Positions 45,060 through 53,815 of a DNA stretch of 64,000 nt are shown here, in pieces (positions within the stretch are counted from its first letter, which is position 1; each line of letters opens with the position of its first letter). A program made the translations under genes and the position numbers. This DNA is from an uncultured Clostridia bacterium (GTDB taxonomy: Bacteria; Bacillota; Clostridia; Lachnospirales; Anaerotignaceae): assembly GCA_944384265.1 (NCBI GenBank), contig CALWSR010000015.1:1-64000 (forward strand). Reading direction: 5' to 3'. The notes under the pieces were generated by a model. It was not told the origin of the DNA and searched no databases. It worked only from the letters and a program-made list of their open reading frames with translations.

Positions 45060-48000
45060 TTGAGGAGGGATTCTGAAAGAATAGAGTTGATGATAGGAGA
45101 GGGAATATTAGAGGATAAGAAAGATAATACTGTATTTTATCCTGTTTTATTGAAAAAAGCTTTTATAGAATTTAACGCTGAGGAAAATATTATTATTGTA
45201 AAAGATTCAGAAAAGAATTCAGAATTGAATATAACATTTTTACAGGGAATGAAAAATAGAAATATTAATTCTGAAGCGGTGAAAACAGCACAAAAAGAAT
45301 TGGAAGAAAATTTATATCACCCTTTAGAAGAAAATACCCATCAATTTCTAAAAGGCTTTACACATAGTTTAGATTCTTATAGCAGATATTTAGAAAATGA
45401 AAAAGAAAAAGCAAATGAAAAGGATGAAATTGTTGTTTATTGTAATCCCGTTTTATTTGTTCGGGAAAAAATAAGTGGTGTATTGCGTTCGTTAGATTTG
45501 ACCATAAAAGAAATAGAAGAAAATCAAAAAATAGAAGGTCCTTTGCTAAATTTTTTGACCGGGAAAGAGGATAAACCAAAACAGGAGGAAAAAATAGACT
45601 TAAGAGAAGAGCTTTCTTTGGCAAGAGGAGAGGACAAGGATATTTTATTATCAAAGGATGCCAATAAAGAGCAGTTGGAAATTGCAAAAAATATTGAAAA
45701 ATATAATGCAGTTGTTGTACAGGGGCCTCCCGGTACAGGAAAAACCCATACAATAGCAAATTTGATGGGACATTTTTTAGCACAGGGAAAAAATATTTTG
45801 GTTACAAGTCAAACGAAAAAAGCACTTTCTGTGGTGAAAGAAAAAGTAGTTCCAGAGCTGCAAAGTTTATGTGTTTCTCTTTTGGAAGAGAATAACACAG
45901 ATATGGAACAATCTATTGACAGTATTACAGAATATGTTTCTTATCATACACCGGAAGAAATATTACAGGAAGTGAAAAAATATGAGGTGCAAAGACAGAC
46001 CATATTAAAAGAATTAGAACATACAAGAAATCGTATTTATAGTATGCAGCAAAAAGAATATGAATCTATTGTGATTGCAGGAGAAAGCTATCATGTCATA
46101 GAAGCGGCAAAATTTGTAAAAGAGAATGAAAAAACATTATGTTATTTACCAGGAGAAGTAAAATTATACAAACCGCTTCCTTTGTCCATGGAGGAGTTAA
46201 AATTTTTGTATGAAACAAATGGAAGTATTTCACAAGAGGAAGAATTTGAATTACAACATGATTTACCAGCTCCGGATATGATTTTAAATCCAGAAGAATT
46301 TGTTGAGATACTTGAAAAGAGAAAAGAAGCATCCAAAAAAATCGTACAATTACAAAAAGAAGTAACAGAAAATAGAATTGTTATTGATTTAGAAAACAAT
46401 TTTGTTACCATAAAAGAAAATCCACTTTATGTTAATTTAAATCAACATAAACTCATAGAATTAAAAAAATTTTGTGAACAAAATGAAAGAAAAGATTTTT
46501 TACAGTGGCAAATAGATGCTATTTTAGCAGGAAAAGAAGAAAATGGATATAAAATAGCATGGAAAAATTTTGCAGAAAAGATAAAAGAAGCATATATATT
46601 TTCAAATGATGCAATGCCAAAGATTGTAGGAAAAACAATAAATGTAGAAATGGAAGATATTTCAGAAAAAAATATGCAAGCAATAGAAGAAATGAAAGAA
46701 TTTTTTGCTAAAGGCAAAAAAATAAATGGTTTTATTACTTTTACACTGCATAAAGACTGGAAGGAACTATATAATAGAGTGAGAATCAATCAACAACCTC
46801 TTTCTGGTGCAGAGGATTGTGAAATTTTAGTGACATATATGAAATTGATACTTTTAAGAAATGAAATAAAAGAATTTTGGAATGCATTGATTGAAAATAA
46901 AGAAGGCATTTCCTATGCTTCTTTAGGAAAAGAACCGGAACGAGAAGGAATCACAATAGCAAAGCAGATAGAAGAATGTTTGAATTGGTATGATGCAATT
47001 TATAAACCATTACAAACTCTTTTTTTGGAATGTGGATTTTCTTCAAATTGTTTACAGATAAATGATGATATGTCTGCTACAAAACAAATAAAAGCAGATA
47101 TAGATTTTATATATCAATTTTTATCAAAATATGTGTCTATTGCAGAAATCATGGGAATACAATTACCTTTTTATAAAACAAAGCTGAATGAAACCATGAT
47201 AATATTAAAATCAAAAATGGAGTCTGTCATTTGTAAAAATTTGATGATGGCTATGGAAAAGGAAGACATAGAAACCTATCAAAGGGAATATGATTTATTA
47301 AATATAGTATATGATAAAAATGCAGAATATAATAAAAGATATGCATTATTGGAACAAATTGCATCTGATGCACCACAATGGTCAGAAGCCATACAAAAAC
47401 GTATGGGAATACATGGTCTTTCAGAGCTGCCTAAGGATATTGAAAGTGCTTGGAAGTGGAAACAATTATATTTTATAATAGAAGATATTACAAAACAACC
47501 TTTTGAGGAATTACAAAAAAAAGTACTTTCCTTCAGTGAGGAATTGCAAAAAGTAACGGCAAGGCTGGCGGAAAAGAAAGCATGGTATGCTCTTTTACAA
47601 AATATAGAAAAGGATGAAACGCAACAACAAAATTTGAAAATGTGGAAGGAAACAGTAAAAAAAATAGGAAAAGGCACTGGCAAAAGAGCACCAAAACGAA
47701 GAAGAGAGGCACAGAAATTGATGGCAAAATGTCAAAAATCTGTACCGGCATGGATTATGTCTATTAGTCAGGCACTGGAAAACTTGGACCCTAAAGAAAA
47801 TAAGTTTGATATTGTGATTATTGACGAAGCAAGCCAGGCAGATATATCAGCTTTAGCCATATTATATCTTGCAAAAAAGGTGATTATTGTAGGAGATAAT
47901 GAACAGGTAAGCCCTTCTAATATTGGAATAGAAATTGACAAAATGGACCATTTAATCAATATGTATTTGAAAGGAAAAATTCCCAACGCATCTCTTTATG

Positions 48001-49100
48001 ATGGTAATTCTTCTTTGTATGATATTGCAGCCATTATGTTTAAAACATTGATGTTAAAGGAGCATTTTAGATGTGTACCGGATATTATAGGTTACAGCAA
48101 TCGCTTATCCTATGATTACAAAATTAAGCCATTACGAGAGGATAGTGGGGTGAGTGTAAAACCGGCAACCATTTCTTATAGAGTAAATGGTAAAAGAGAT
48201 GACTATAAAAGAAATGAAGAAGAAGCAAAAAATATTGTTGCGCTTATGTTGGCTTGTATGGAACAGCCGGAATATGAAAACATGACATTTGGTGCAATTT
48301 CTTTATTGGCAAAGCCACAAGCAGATTTGATTGAAAGATATGCTCTTGAAAAAATAAACCCTAAATTATACCATCAAAGAAATATATTGTGTGGTGATGC
48401 TTCTCTTTTTCAAGGAGATGAAAGAGATGTTATTTTTATATCTCTTGTAGACAGCAATGAGGGAGAAGGGCCATTGATGATGCGTGGTTTTGGCGCCAAT
48501 AACGCTATCAAACAAAGATATAATGTAGCAATGAGCAGAGCAAAAAATCAAGTATGGGTCGTGCATTCTTTAGATGTGAATAATGATTTGAAGCCGGGAG
48601 ATTTAAGAAAAGATTTGATAGAGTATGTTGCAAATCCAAATCATTTTCAAGAGCAAATAAAGAAAATAGAGTCAGCAGCAGATTCTCCCTTTGAAATTTC
48701 TGTTGCAAGTACACTGGTAAAAAATGGATACCATATCATACAGCAATGGGCAGTAGGGGCCTATCGTATTGATATGGTAGCAGTTTGCGGCAATAAAAAA
48801 ATTGCCATTGAATGTGATGGAGAATTGTATCATGCAGGAGAAGATAAGATACGAGAGGATATGGAAAGACAGGCTATTTTAGAACGACTTGGCTGGAGAT
48901 TTATTCGTATTAGAGGCAGTGAATATTATAGAAATCCGGAAGAAACAATGAAAAGAGTTATGTCAGAATGTACCTCTTTTGGCATTGAACCGGAAGAGAA
49001 TACTTCTGATATCACATCCAAAAATATGGCATTGAAAGAAAAAGTAATCAGAAGAGCGGTGCAGATTATGGAGCAATGGGCAAAAGAGAAGGATGCATAA
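45060..49100 (+). CDS. SF1 (UPF1/DNA2-like) helicase with C-terminal restriction-type nuclease domain
   Basis: Counting from 45060 the frame encodes 1,346 residues; read through from 44535 it is about 1,520 codons. It carries Walker A GPPGTGKTH (about 222-230 of this frame), Walker B FDIVIIDEASQAD (about 917), the Q/R region VGDNEQVSPSNIG, FRCVPDIIGYSN, FQGDERDVIFISLVDS and YNVAMSRAKNQVWVV, all SF1 helicase motifs. A long coiled insert lies between Walker A and B. The C-terminal 100 residues (SPFEISVASTL, YRIDMVAV, IAIECDGELYH) match the MTES_1575/Vsr-like endonuclease fold. Helicase-nuclease fusions of this kind are often anti-phage or anti-plasmid. The start is unclear (TTG 45060 or ATG 45090). 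It is AT-richer than its neighbours, consistent with transfer. Confidence 0.8.
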   Translation: MRRDSERIELMIGEGILEDKKDNTVFYPVLLKKAFIEFNAEENIIIVKDSEKNSELNITFLQGMKNRNINSEAVKTAQKELEENLYHPLEENTHQFLKGFTHSLDSYSRYLENEKEKANEKDEIVVYCNPVLFVREKISGVLRSLDLTIKEIEENQKIEGPLLNFLTGKEDKPKQEEKIDLREELSLARGEDKDILLSKDANKEQLEIAKNIEKYNAVVVQGPPGTGKTHTIANLMGHFLAQGKNILVTSQTKKALSVVKEKVVPELQSLCVSLLEENNTDMEQSIDSITEYVSYHTPEEILQEVKKYEVQRQTILKELEHTRNRIYSMQQKEYESIVIAGESYHVIEAAKFVKENEKTLCYLPGEVKLYKPLPLSMEELKFLYETNGSISQEEEFELQHDLPAPDMILNPEEFVEILEKRKEASKKIVQLQKEVTENRIVIDLENNFVTIKENPLYVNLNQHKLIELKKFCEQNERKDFLQWQIDAILAGKEENGYKIAWKNFAEKIKEAYIFSNDAMPKIVGKTINVEMEDISEKNMQAIEEMKEFFAKGKKINGFITFTLHKDWKELYNRVRINQQPLSGAEDCEILVTYMKLILLRNEIKEFWNALIENKEGISYASLGKEPEREGITIAKQIEECLNWYDAIYKPLQTLFLECGFSSNCLQINDDMSATKQIKADIDFIYQFLSKYVSIAEIMGIQLPFYKTKLNETMIILKSKMESVICKNLMMAMEKEDIETYQREYDLLNIVYDKNAEYNKRYALLEQIASDAPQWSEAIQKRMGIHGLSELPKDIESAWKWKQLYFIIEDITKQPFEELQKKVLSFSEELQKVTARLAEKKAWYALLQNIEKDETQQQNLKMWKETVKKIGKGTGKRAPKRRREAQKLMAKCQKSVPAWIMSISQALENLDPKENKFDIVIIDEASQADISALAILYLAKKVIIVGDNEQVSPSNIGIEIDKMDHLINMYLKGKIPNASLYDGNSSLYDIAAIMFKTLMLKEHFRCVPDIIGYSNRLSYDYKIKPLREDSGVSVKPATISYRVNGKRDDYKRNEEEAKNIVALMLACMEQPEYENMTFGAISLLAKPQADLIERYALEKINPKLYHQRNILCGDASLFQGDERDVIFISLVDSNEGEGPLMMRGFGANNAIKQRYNVAMSRAKNQVWVVHSLDVNNDLKPGDLRKDLIEYVANPNHFQEQIKKIESAADSPFEISVASTLVKNGYHIIQQWAVGAYRIDMVAVCGNKKIAIECDGELYHAGEDKIREDMERQAILERLGWRFIRIRGSEYYRNPEETMKRVMSECTSFGIEPEENTSDITSKNMALKEKVIRRAVQIMEQWAKEKDA

Positions 49101-49206
49101 AGGGATAACATAAAAAATAACACATTAAAAAAAGAAATTTTTAAAAGTAAGCAATCAAATAATCGTATACTGAAAAGGCAATGTTATTGCAAAGCAAGAG
49201 CAAGGT

Positions 49207-49345
49207 GGGGCTGTCACAAAATGAAATTGCAGCAGCAGCCTGCACAAGGAAAGCTTGTAAATCATATAAAACCGGCTGTTTTTTGAGTGGAATTTAACCG
49301 GTTTTTGTATACTATGATTTTGGGGGGATATTTTGCAGCAGCCTC
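49207..49345. mobile_element. MITE-like element, copy 2
   Basis: The left end GGGGCTGTCACAAAATGAAAT and the right end TATTTTGCAGCAGCCTC are inverted relatives of each other, and the interior shares TTTTTTGAGTGGAATTT with the copies at 9738-9885 and 59391-59525. Part of the internal hairpin is deleted in this copy. The rest of 49101-49586 shows no gene. Confidence 0.55.
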
Positions 49346-49586
49346 ACTATTTTTGAAAAAAGAAATCGTGTATTTATGATAAAAAAACAAATGTTGTGTA
49401 TGAAAGGGGAAAAACAATTCAGTGCTGTTTCAACATGGCAATGTATACAATAAAAGCATTTTGTATTAGTTTGGGCCGGTTTGACTGCTGTGAAGTATTG
49501 AAAAAGAAAATCATATTGAAAAAGATAAGGGATTGGTATATGGATTTCTTTTTTACATTGTTTTAGATATAAAACAGCAGAAAGTA

Positions 49587-50762
49587 TTATTGTACCGGCT
49601 GATAATGTTTTTGATTCTTTTTATGAGCTGTGCAAGCTTTTAGGGCAATGCATACGGCACTGAAAAGGACCAAAACCATTCCTCCAAGGGGAGCAGCTTG
49701 TATACCCATTTGTGTGATGAACAATCCACAAAAGGGAGTTGCCGCAGATACACCCAGATTTGCCGCTGTCAGATAAAGACCATTTGCAAATTCCGGTGCG
49801 CCAAAGGCGGCAGAGGTCACCCAATATTGTATGGTATTTGCAACCATGCCTGCTGAGATACCCCATAAAAATATCAATGGCACAGCAGAAATGACAGCAC
49901 CTCCTGTCAACAGCAGCAAAATATAAATACAGCCAATCACCACAGGCTGAATACATATAAAAGGGTTTGGACTGATGGAAAGCCCCTTTCCTGCAATGGC
50001 ATTTCCCACAATATTCATCATGCCGTAGACAAAAAGCACTATGCCGGCTGTTTTTGCCCCAAGGCCTAAAGCATCTCCCAGATAGCTGGAAACATAGCTA
50101 TATACCCCAAATATGGAGCCATTTAACAGCATTACGCCAATCAATGCAAGCCAGAGCTTTTTTTGTTTTAAAATGCCAATTTGTGTTCCATAAGAAATTT
50201 TTTCTGTTTTGGGGAATTTGGGTATCAATAATATTGTGGCAATGAGAGAAATGAAATTGACTGCCGCAAAAAACAAAAAACTGATACGCAAATGAAGCTG
50301 GCTTGCTATAAAACCGGCCACCGGCGCACCCAGCACCATTCCGGTGGATACGCCTATCATTACATTGGACACTGCCTTTGGTATTTGGGATTTTTGTTTT
50401 GCAAAATCAGAAGCCGCCGCCAGTGAAAAGGATACATAAACAGGATGAAAAAATGCAGGTATCACTCTGGAAATCAAAAGTGTGGCAAAATTTGGTGCAA
50501 ATGCGCCTACTGCATTTCCCACAGTAAATAGGCCCAGCACAAATACCATTATCTTTTTTCTTTCAAACCGAGAAAACAGCATGGGCAATATGGGGCCGGA
50601 AAGGGCAATGGCAAGTGCAAAAAGGCTTACCAAAAGACCGGCAGTGGTCAGGCTTACATGATATTGCTGTGAGATGGCGGGAAGAATGCCCACAACCCCC
50701 ATTTCTGTATTTAAAATGCTGAATACACCCACGGCTAATATCAACAGAGTATGTTTTTTCAA
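49587..50762 (-). CDS. MFS transporter, drug:H+ antiporter (AraJ/NepI-like)
   Basis: The 391-residue protein has about 12 hydrophobic segments and MFS signatures: the first helix with ILNTEMGVVGILPAIS (about 17-32), the loop LFSRFERKKIMVF (about 62-74) and the DHA1-type motif VLGAPVAGFIASQ (about 143-155). Members export drugs, sugars or nucleosides; the substrate is not readable. It begins at a TTG ten bases after AAAGGAG. A perfect palindrome lies 35 bp upstream of the start. It lies on the same strand as, and downstream of, the hydrolase pair, 570 bp away. Confidence 0.88.
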   Translation of the reverse strand: MKKHTLLILAVGVFSILNTEMGVVGILPAISQQYHVSLTTAGLLVSLFALAIALSGPILPMLFSRFERKKIMVFVLGLFTVGNAVGAFAPNFATLLISRVIPAFFHPVYVSFSLAAASDFAKQKSQIPKAVSNVMIGVSTGMVLGAPVAGFIASQLHLRISFLFFAAVNFISLIATILLIPKFPKTEKISYGTQIGILKQKKLWLALIGVMLLNGSIFGVYSYVSSYLGDALGLGAKTAGIVLFVYGMMNIVGNAIAGKGLSISPNPFICIQPVVIGCIYILLLLTGGAVISAVPLIFLWGISAGMVANTIQYWVTSAAFGAPEFANGLYLTAANLGVSAATPFCGLFITQMGIQAAPLGGMVLVLFSAVCIALKACTAHKKNQKHYQPVQ

Positions 50763-50797
50763 TGGTATAACACTCCTTTATCAATCATGATGTTTTT

Positions 50798-50830
50798 ATA
50801 TACTGCCACAATATTTTAGTGGCAGTATAT
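50798..50830. promoter_or_regulatory. Perfect 12-bp palindrome upstream of the MFS gene
   Basis: ATATACTGCCAC (50798-50809) and GTGGCAGTATAT (50819-50830) are fully complementary around a nine-base loop. On the minus strand it sits 36 bp before the MFS start, with a TATATAAAA run at its inner edge that could be a -10 region, so an operator is the more likely reading than a terminator (no U run). Confidence 0.55.
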
Positions 50831-51158
50831 AACAATATGGGAAGCTATTTTTTAAAAGCGATGGAGAAAGCTGTTTTTTTCCCAAAAGCATTTGCAGTGA
50901 AAAAGCTATGAAAAAAAACAATTTTGCAGGATTATATGACAATACCGTTTTATAAAAAAGGATTTTTATAAATGGCATGGAAAAATGATTGTAATAAAAC
51001 CACTGATAACTGTTGTAAAACAGGGGAAATATCAAAAAAGTGCTGAAGGCTGTTTTATACTGTGAATATTTTCTGGGGCAGATATGCCAAAAATAAAGCG
51101 AACAATGGTATCAGCAATGAAGCAGCATTCAAAAATCGGCCATGAAAAAATTTTTTTC

Positions 51159-51192
51159 ACAGCCGAAATAGGAAGGGCTGTTTTTTTTTTAA
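51159..51192 (+). terminator. Plus-strand terminator in the gap before the hydrolase gene
   Basis: ACAGCC (51159-51164) pairs with GGCTGT (51176-51181), followed by nine T. No plus-strand gene is visible upstream of it. The rest of 50831-51334 shows nothing I can support. Confidence 0.6.
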
Positions 51193-51334
51193 ATGAAACA
51201 GCATTTTATTTGATATTCTGGGAAAGGATGCTATATTCCAGAATGGATATATGGGGCAGCCTTTGTGTCAAATAAAGCTTTTTTTATTGCTGTTTTTGAA
51301 AAAATGACTGTACTGCCAACTGCTTTTATTTTTT

Positions 51335-52309
51335 TTATGATAAAAATTTTTGAAAAAACGCTGTCATTTTATCAAAGGGAATGATATCCATTTGGTCATA
51401 TAAATCGGTATGCACTGCATCTGCAATCAGCATCAGCTCTTTATTATCCCCTTTTAGCATAGCATAGGCATCCTGACTGAAATAGCAGGAGTGAGCCTTT
51501 TGGCCATGAATGAGCAGCACTGCGCTTTCAATTTCCTGGGCGTACTGCAATATGGGCATATTCAAAAAGGAGAGAGCTGAGGTTACATTCCAGCCGCCAT
51601 TGGAGTTGAGAGAGCGTTTATGATAGCCTCTGTCTGTTTTATAATAGTCATAATAATCCTTTACAAAAAAGGGTGCATCCTCCGGTATACTTTCTGCAAC
51701 GCCTCCTGCAAGGGCATAGCTGCCATTTTGATAGTCTGCAATTCTTTGGGCATTGAGGGCCTTGCGTTTTTCGTGGCGGGCTTGGGGAGAATCCTCCTCA
51801 TCAAAATATCCCTTTGCATTGACACGGGTCATATCATACATTGTGGAAGTAACTGTGGCTTTGATACGGGTATCAATGGCAGCGGCGTTTAAAGCCATGC
51901 CGCCCCAGCCGCAAATGCCTATGATGCCAATTTTTTCCGGGTCCACATTGGGCTGCAAAGAAAGAAAATCAACGGCTGCTTGAAAATCCTCTGTATTGAT
52001 ATCCGGAGAAGCCACATATCTGGGGGTGCCTCCGCTTTCTCCTGTAAAGGAGGGGTCAAATGCCATAGAAAAAAATCCCCTTTCTGCCATAGTTTGGGCA
52101 TAAATACCGGCAGATTGTTCCTTTACTGCCCCAAAGGGACCGCTGACAGCAATGGCAGGAAGCTTTCCCTTTTTATTTTTAGGCTCATAAATGTCAGCCG
52201 CCAGAGTAATACCATAACGATTGTGAAATGTTATTTTTTTATGGTTGACTTTATCACTTTTTGGAAATGTTTTGTCCCATTGTTCTGTGAGATGTAATGT
52301 TTGCTCCAT
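51335..52309 (-). CDS. Alpha/beta hydrolase with GxCxGG elbow
   Basis: The 324-residue protein has the alpha/beta hydrolase core: strand LPAIAVSGPFGAVKEQ (about 52-67), ERGFFSMAFDPSFTGESGG, the nucleophile elbow GIIGICGWGGMAL (about 125-137) and a C-terminal catalytic His in DAVHTDLYD. The nucleophile position is Cys, not Ser, as in dienelactone-hydrolase-like enzymes. It probably hydrolyses a small ester or lactone in the cytoplasm. GGAGG lies nine bases before the ATG at 52309. It overlaps the small upstream gene by 56 bp. Confidence 0.85.
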   Translation of the reverse strand: MEQTLHLTEQWDKTFPKSDKVNHKKITFHNRYGITLAADIYEPKNKKGKLPAIAVSGPFGAVKEQSAGIYAQTMAERGFFSMAFDPSFTGESGGTPRYVASPDINTEDFQAAVDFLSLQPNVDPEKIGIIGICGWGGMALNAAAIDTRIKATVTSTMYDMTRVNAKGYFDEEDSPQARHEKRKALNAQRIADYQNGSYALAGGVAESIPEDAPFFVKDYYDYYKTDRGYHKRSLNSNGGWNVTSALSFLNMPILQYAQEIESAVLLIHGQKAHSCYFSQDAYAMLKGDNKELMLIADAVHTDLYDQMDIIPFDKMTAFFQKFLS

Positions 52310-52559
52310 TTTTAAAATCCTCCGTTTCTTTTTTATCTTCTTTATGCATGGTATAAACCATATAGTCGAGGCAGTCAATTTTATATTGCTGTTGATGCAG
52401 CTGCTCTAAAAGGCCGGTTCTGTATTCGGACAGCAGTTGATACTGCTGTTTTCTTTTATGACATTGCTCCAGCAGTAAAAACTGTTCAATGAAACAAGCA
52501 TCACAGCCGGCGTCTGATAGATTTCTGCGTATTTTAAATATATACTCCTCTTTAAGCAA
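52254..52559 (-). CDS. Uncharacterised 101-aa helical protein
   Basis: From a TTG nine bases after AAGGAGG the product reads MLKEEYIFKIRRNLSDAGCD..., with a Cys pair (GCDACF) and long amphipathic helices rich in Gln (EQFLLLEQCHKRKQQYQLL, HQQQYKIDCLDYM). It overlaps the hydrolase start by 56 bp, so the two are translated as a unit, divergent from the LysR gene. The helical pattern resembles small proteins found next to hydrolases and LysR regulators in Clostridia, but I cannot name a function. Confidence 0.65.
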   Translation of the reverse strand: MLKEEYIFKIRRNLSDAGCDACFIEQFLLLEQCHKRKQQYQLLSEYRTGLLEQLHQQQYKIDCLDYMVYTMHKEDKKETEDFKNGANITSHRTMGQNISKK

Positions 52560-52850
52560 TATGCACCACCTCCTTGTGATACTGATTGTAATGGATAGGA
52601 AATAAAATAGCAAATACTTTGTTTTTATTTCATGTTATGCTTTACAGGCATTTTTATAGCATATATAATAAAAAAAGCTTATCATAATGGCATGGGTGAA
52701 TGGAATATGAAAAATAATATGGCAGGATAGGGTATGAAGCTGAAAAATATAACAAAATGGAGAAAGCACTTGGGTGTGCCTCCTTCTTTATGGCTGTATA
52801 TTCAAAAAGCCCATTGCTTTGGTTTATAAAGGAGAAGTGGGGATTCAATC

Positions 52851-52918
52851 CATGTTTCATTACTTTTTATTTCATATGAAGGCAACAAAATCATAAAATA
52901 CAAAAGGAGGGTTATATT
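52851..52918 (+). promoter_or_regulatory. lysR leader sharing sequence with the aldo/keto reductase leader
   Basis: The 68 bp before lysR contain GTTTCAT, TATTTCATATGAA and GCAACAAAATCA in the same order and spacing as 55549-55613 before the reductase gene. TTCATATGAA (52871-52880) is a perfect palindrome. A related TTTTTATTTCATGTTATG lies at 52623-52640 upstream of the divergent hydrolase genes. These may be LysR binding sites. Confidence 0.4.
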
Positions 52919-53815
52919 GTGGAAATCAGAGTGCTTCGTTATTTTTTAGCTGTGGCCAGAGAAGGCAGCATTACTGCTGCCGCCAATTTTCTGCATTTGA
53001 CACAGCCTACATTATCCAGACAAATAAAGGAGCTGGAGGAGGAGCTGGGAAAGAAGCTGCTTATCAGAAAAAGTCATAGGGTTGCCCTGACCTCTGAGGG
53101 TATGCTTTTTAGAAAAAGAGCAGAGGAAATTATCGCCATGGTGGACAAAACAGAAGCGGAATTTTATGCTATGAAAAACACTGTCAGAGGAGATATTTAT
53201 ATTGGAGGAGGAGAAACGGAGGGCATTAAGCTAATTGCAAACATTGCAAAGGATTTGCGTGAAAGCTATCCCGGCATTCATTATCACATTTACAGCGGAA
53301 ATTCTGAATATGTGACAGAAAGACTGGATAAGGGGCTGCTGGATTTTGGGATACTGATTCAGCCGGCGGATATTTCAAAATATGATTATATCAACATTCC
53401 TGCCAAAGATACATGGGGTGTGATTATGAGAAAGGACAGCCCCCTGGCAGAAAAAAAATGGATAGAAAAAGAGGATTTGTTAAATGTGCCATTGCTTTGC
53501 TCCCGACAAGCCATATTGGAGCAACGCTATAAAAACGAATTTATACAATGGTTTGGAGAAGACTTTGACAGATTGGATATTGTGACAACATTTAATCTGA
53601 TGTATAATGCGGCAATTATGGTAGAGGCGGGCATTGGCTATGCCATATCCATTGACAAGCTGGTAAACACATCAAAAAGCAGCAGTCTTTGTTTTCGGCC
53701 CTTAAGGCCAAAGCTGGAGGCAGGATTGAATATTGTTTGGAAAAAGTATCAAGTGTTTTCTACTGCGGCAGAATTGTTTTTGGAAAGGCTTCAAGAAAAT
53801 TTTGGGAAAGGATAA
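52919..53815 (+). CDS. LysR-family transcriptional regulator
   Basis: The 298-residue protein has the N-terminal LysR winged helix (MEIRVLRYFLAVAREGSITA near 1-20, then LHLTQPTLSRQIKELEEELG near 26-45) and a periplasmic-binding-like effector domain (about 92-290). The start is a GTG seven bases after AGGAGGG. It is divergent from the hydrolase/101-aa gene pair, the usual arrangement for a LysR regulator and its target, and its leader resembles that of the aldo/keto reductase gene 2.7 kb downstream. Confidence 0.93.
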   Translation: MEIRVLRYFLAVAREGSITAAANFLHLTQPTLSRQIKELEEELGKKLLIRKSHRVALTSEGMLFRKRAEEIIAMVDKTEAEFYAMKNTVRGDIYIGGGETEGIKLIANIAKDLRESYPGIHYHIYSGNSEYVTERLDKGLLDFGILIQPADISKYDYINIPAKDTWGVIMRKDSPLAEKKWIEKEDLLNVPLLCSRQAILEQRYKNEFIQWFGEDFDRLDIVTTFNLMYNAAIMVEAGIGYAISIDKLVNTSKSSSLCFRPLRPKLEAGLNIVWKKYQVFSTAAELFLERLQENFGKG

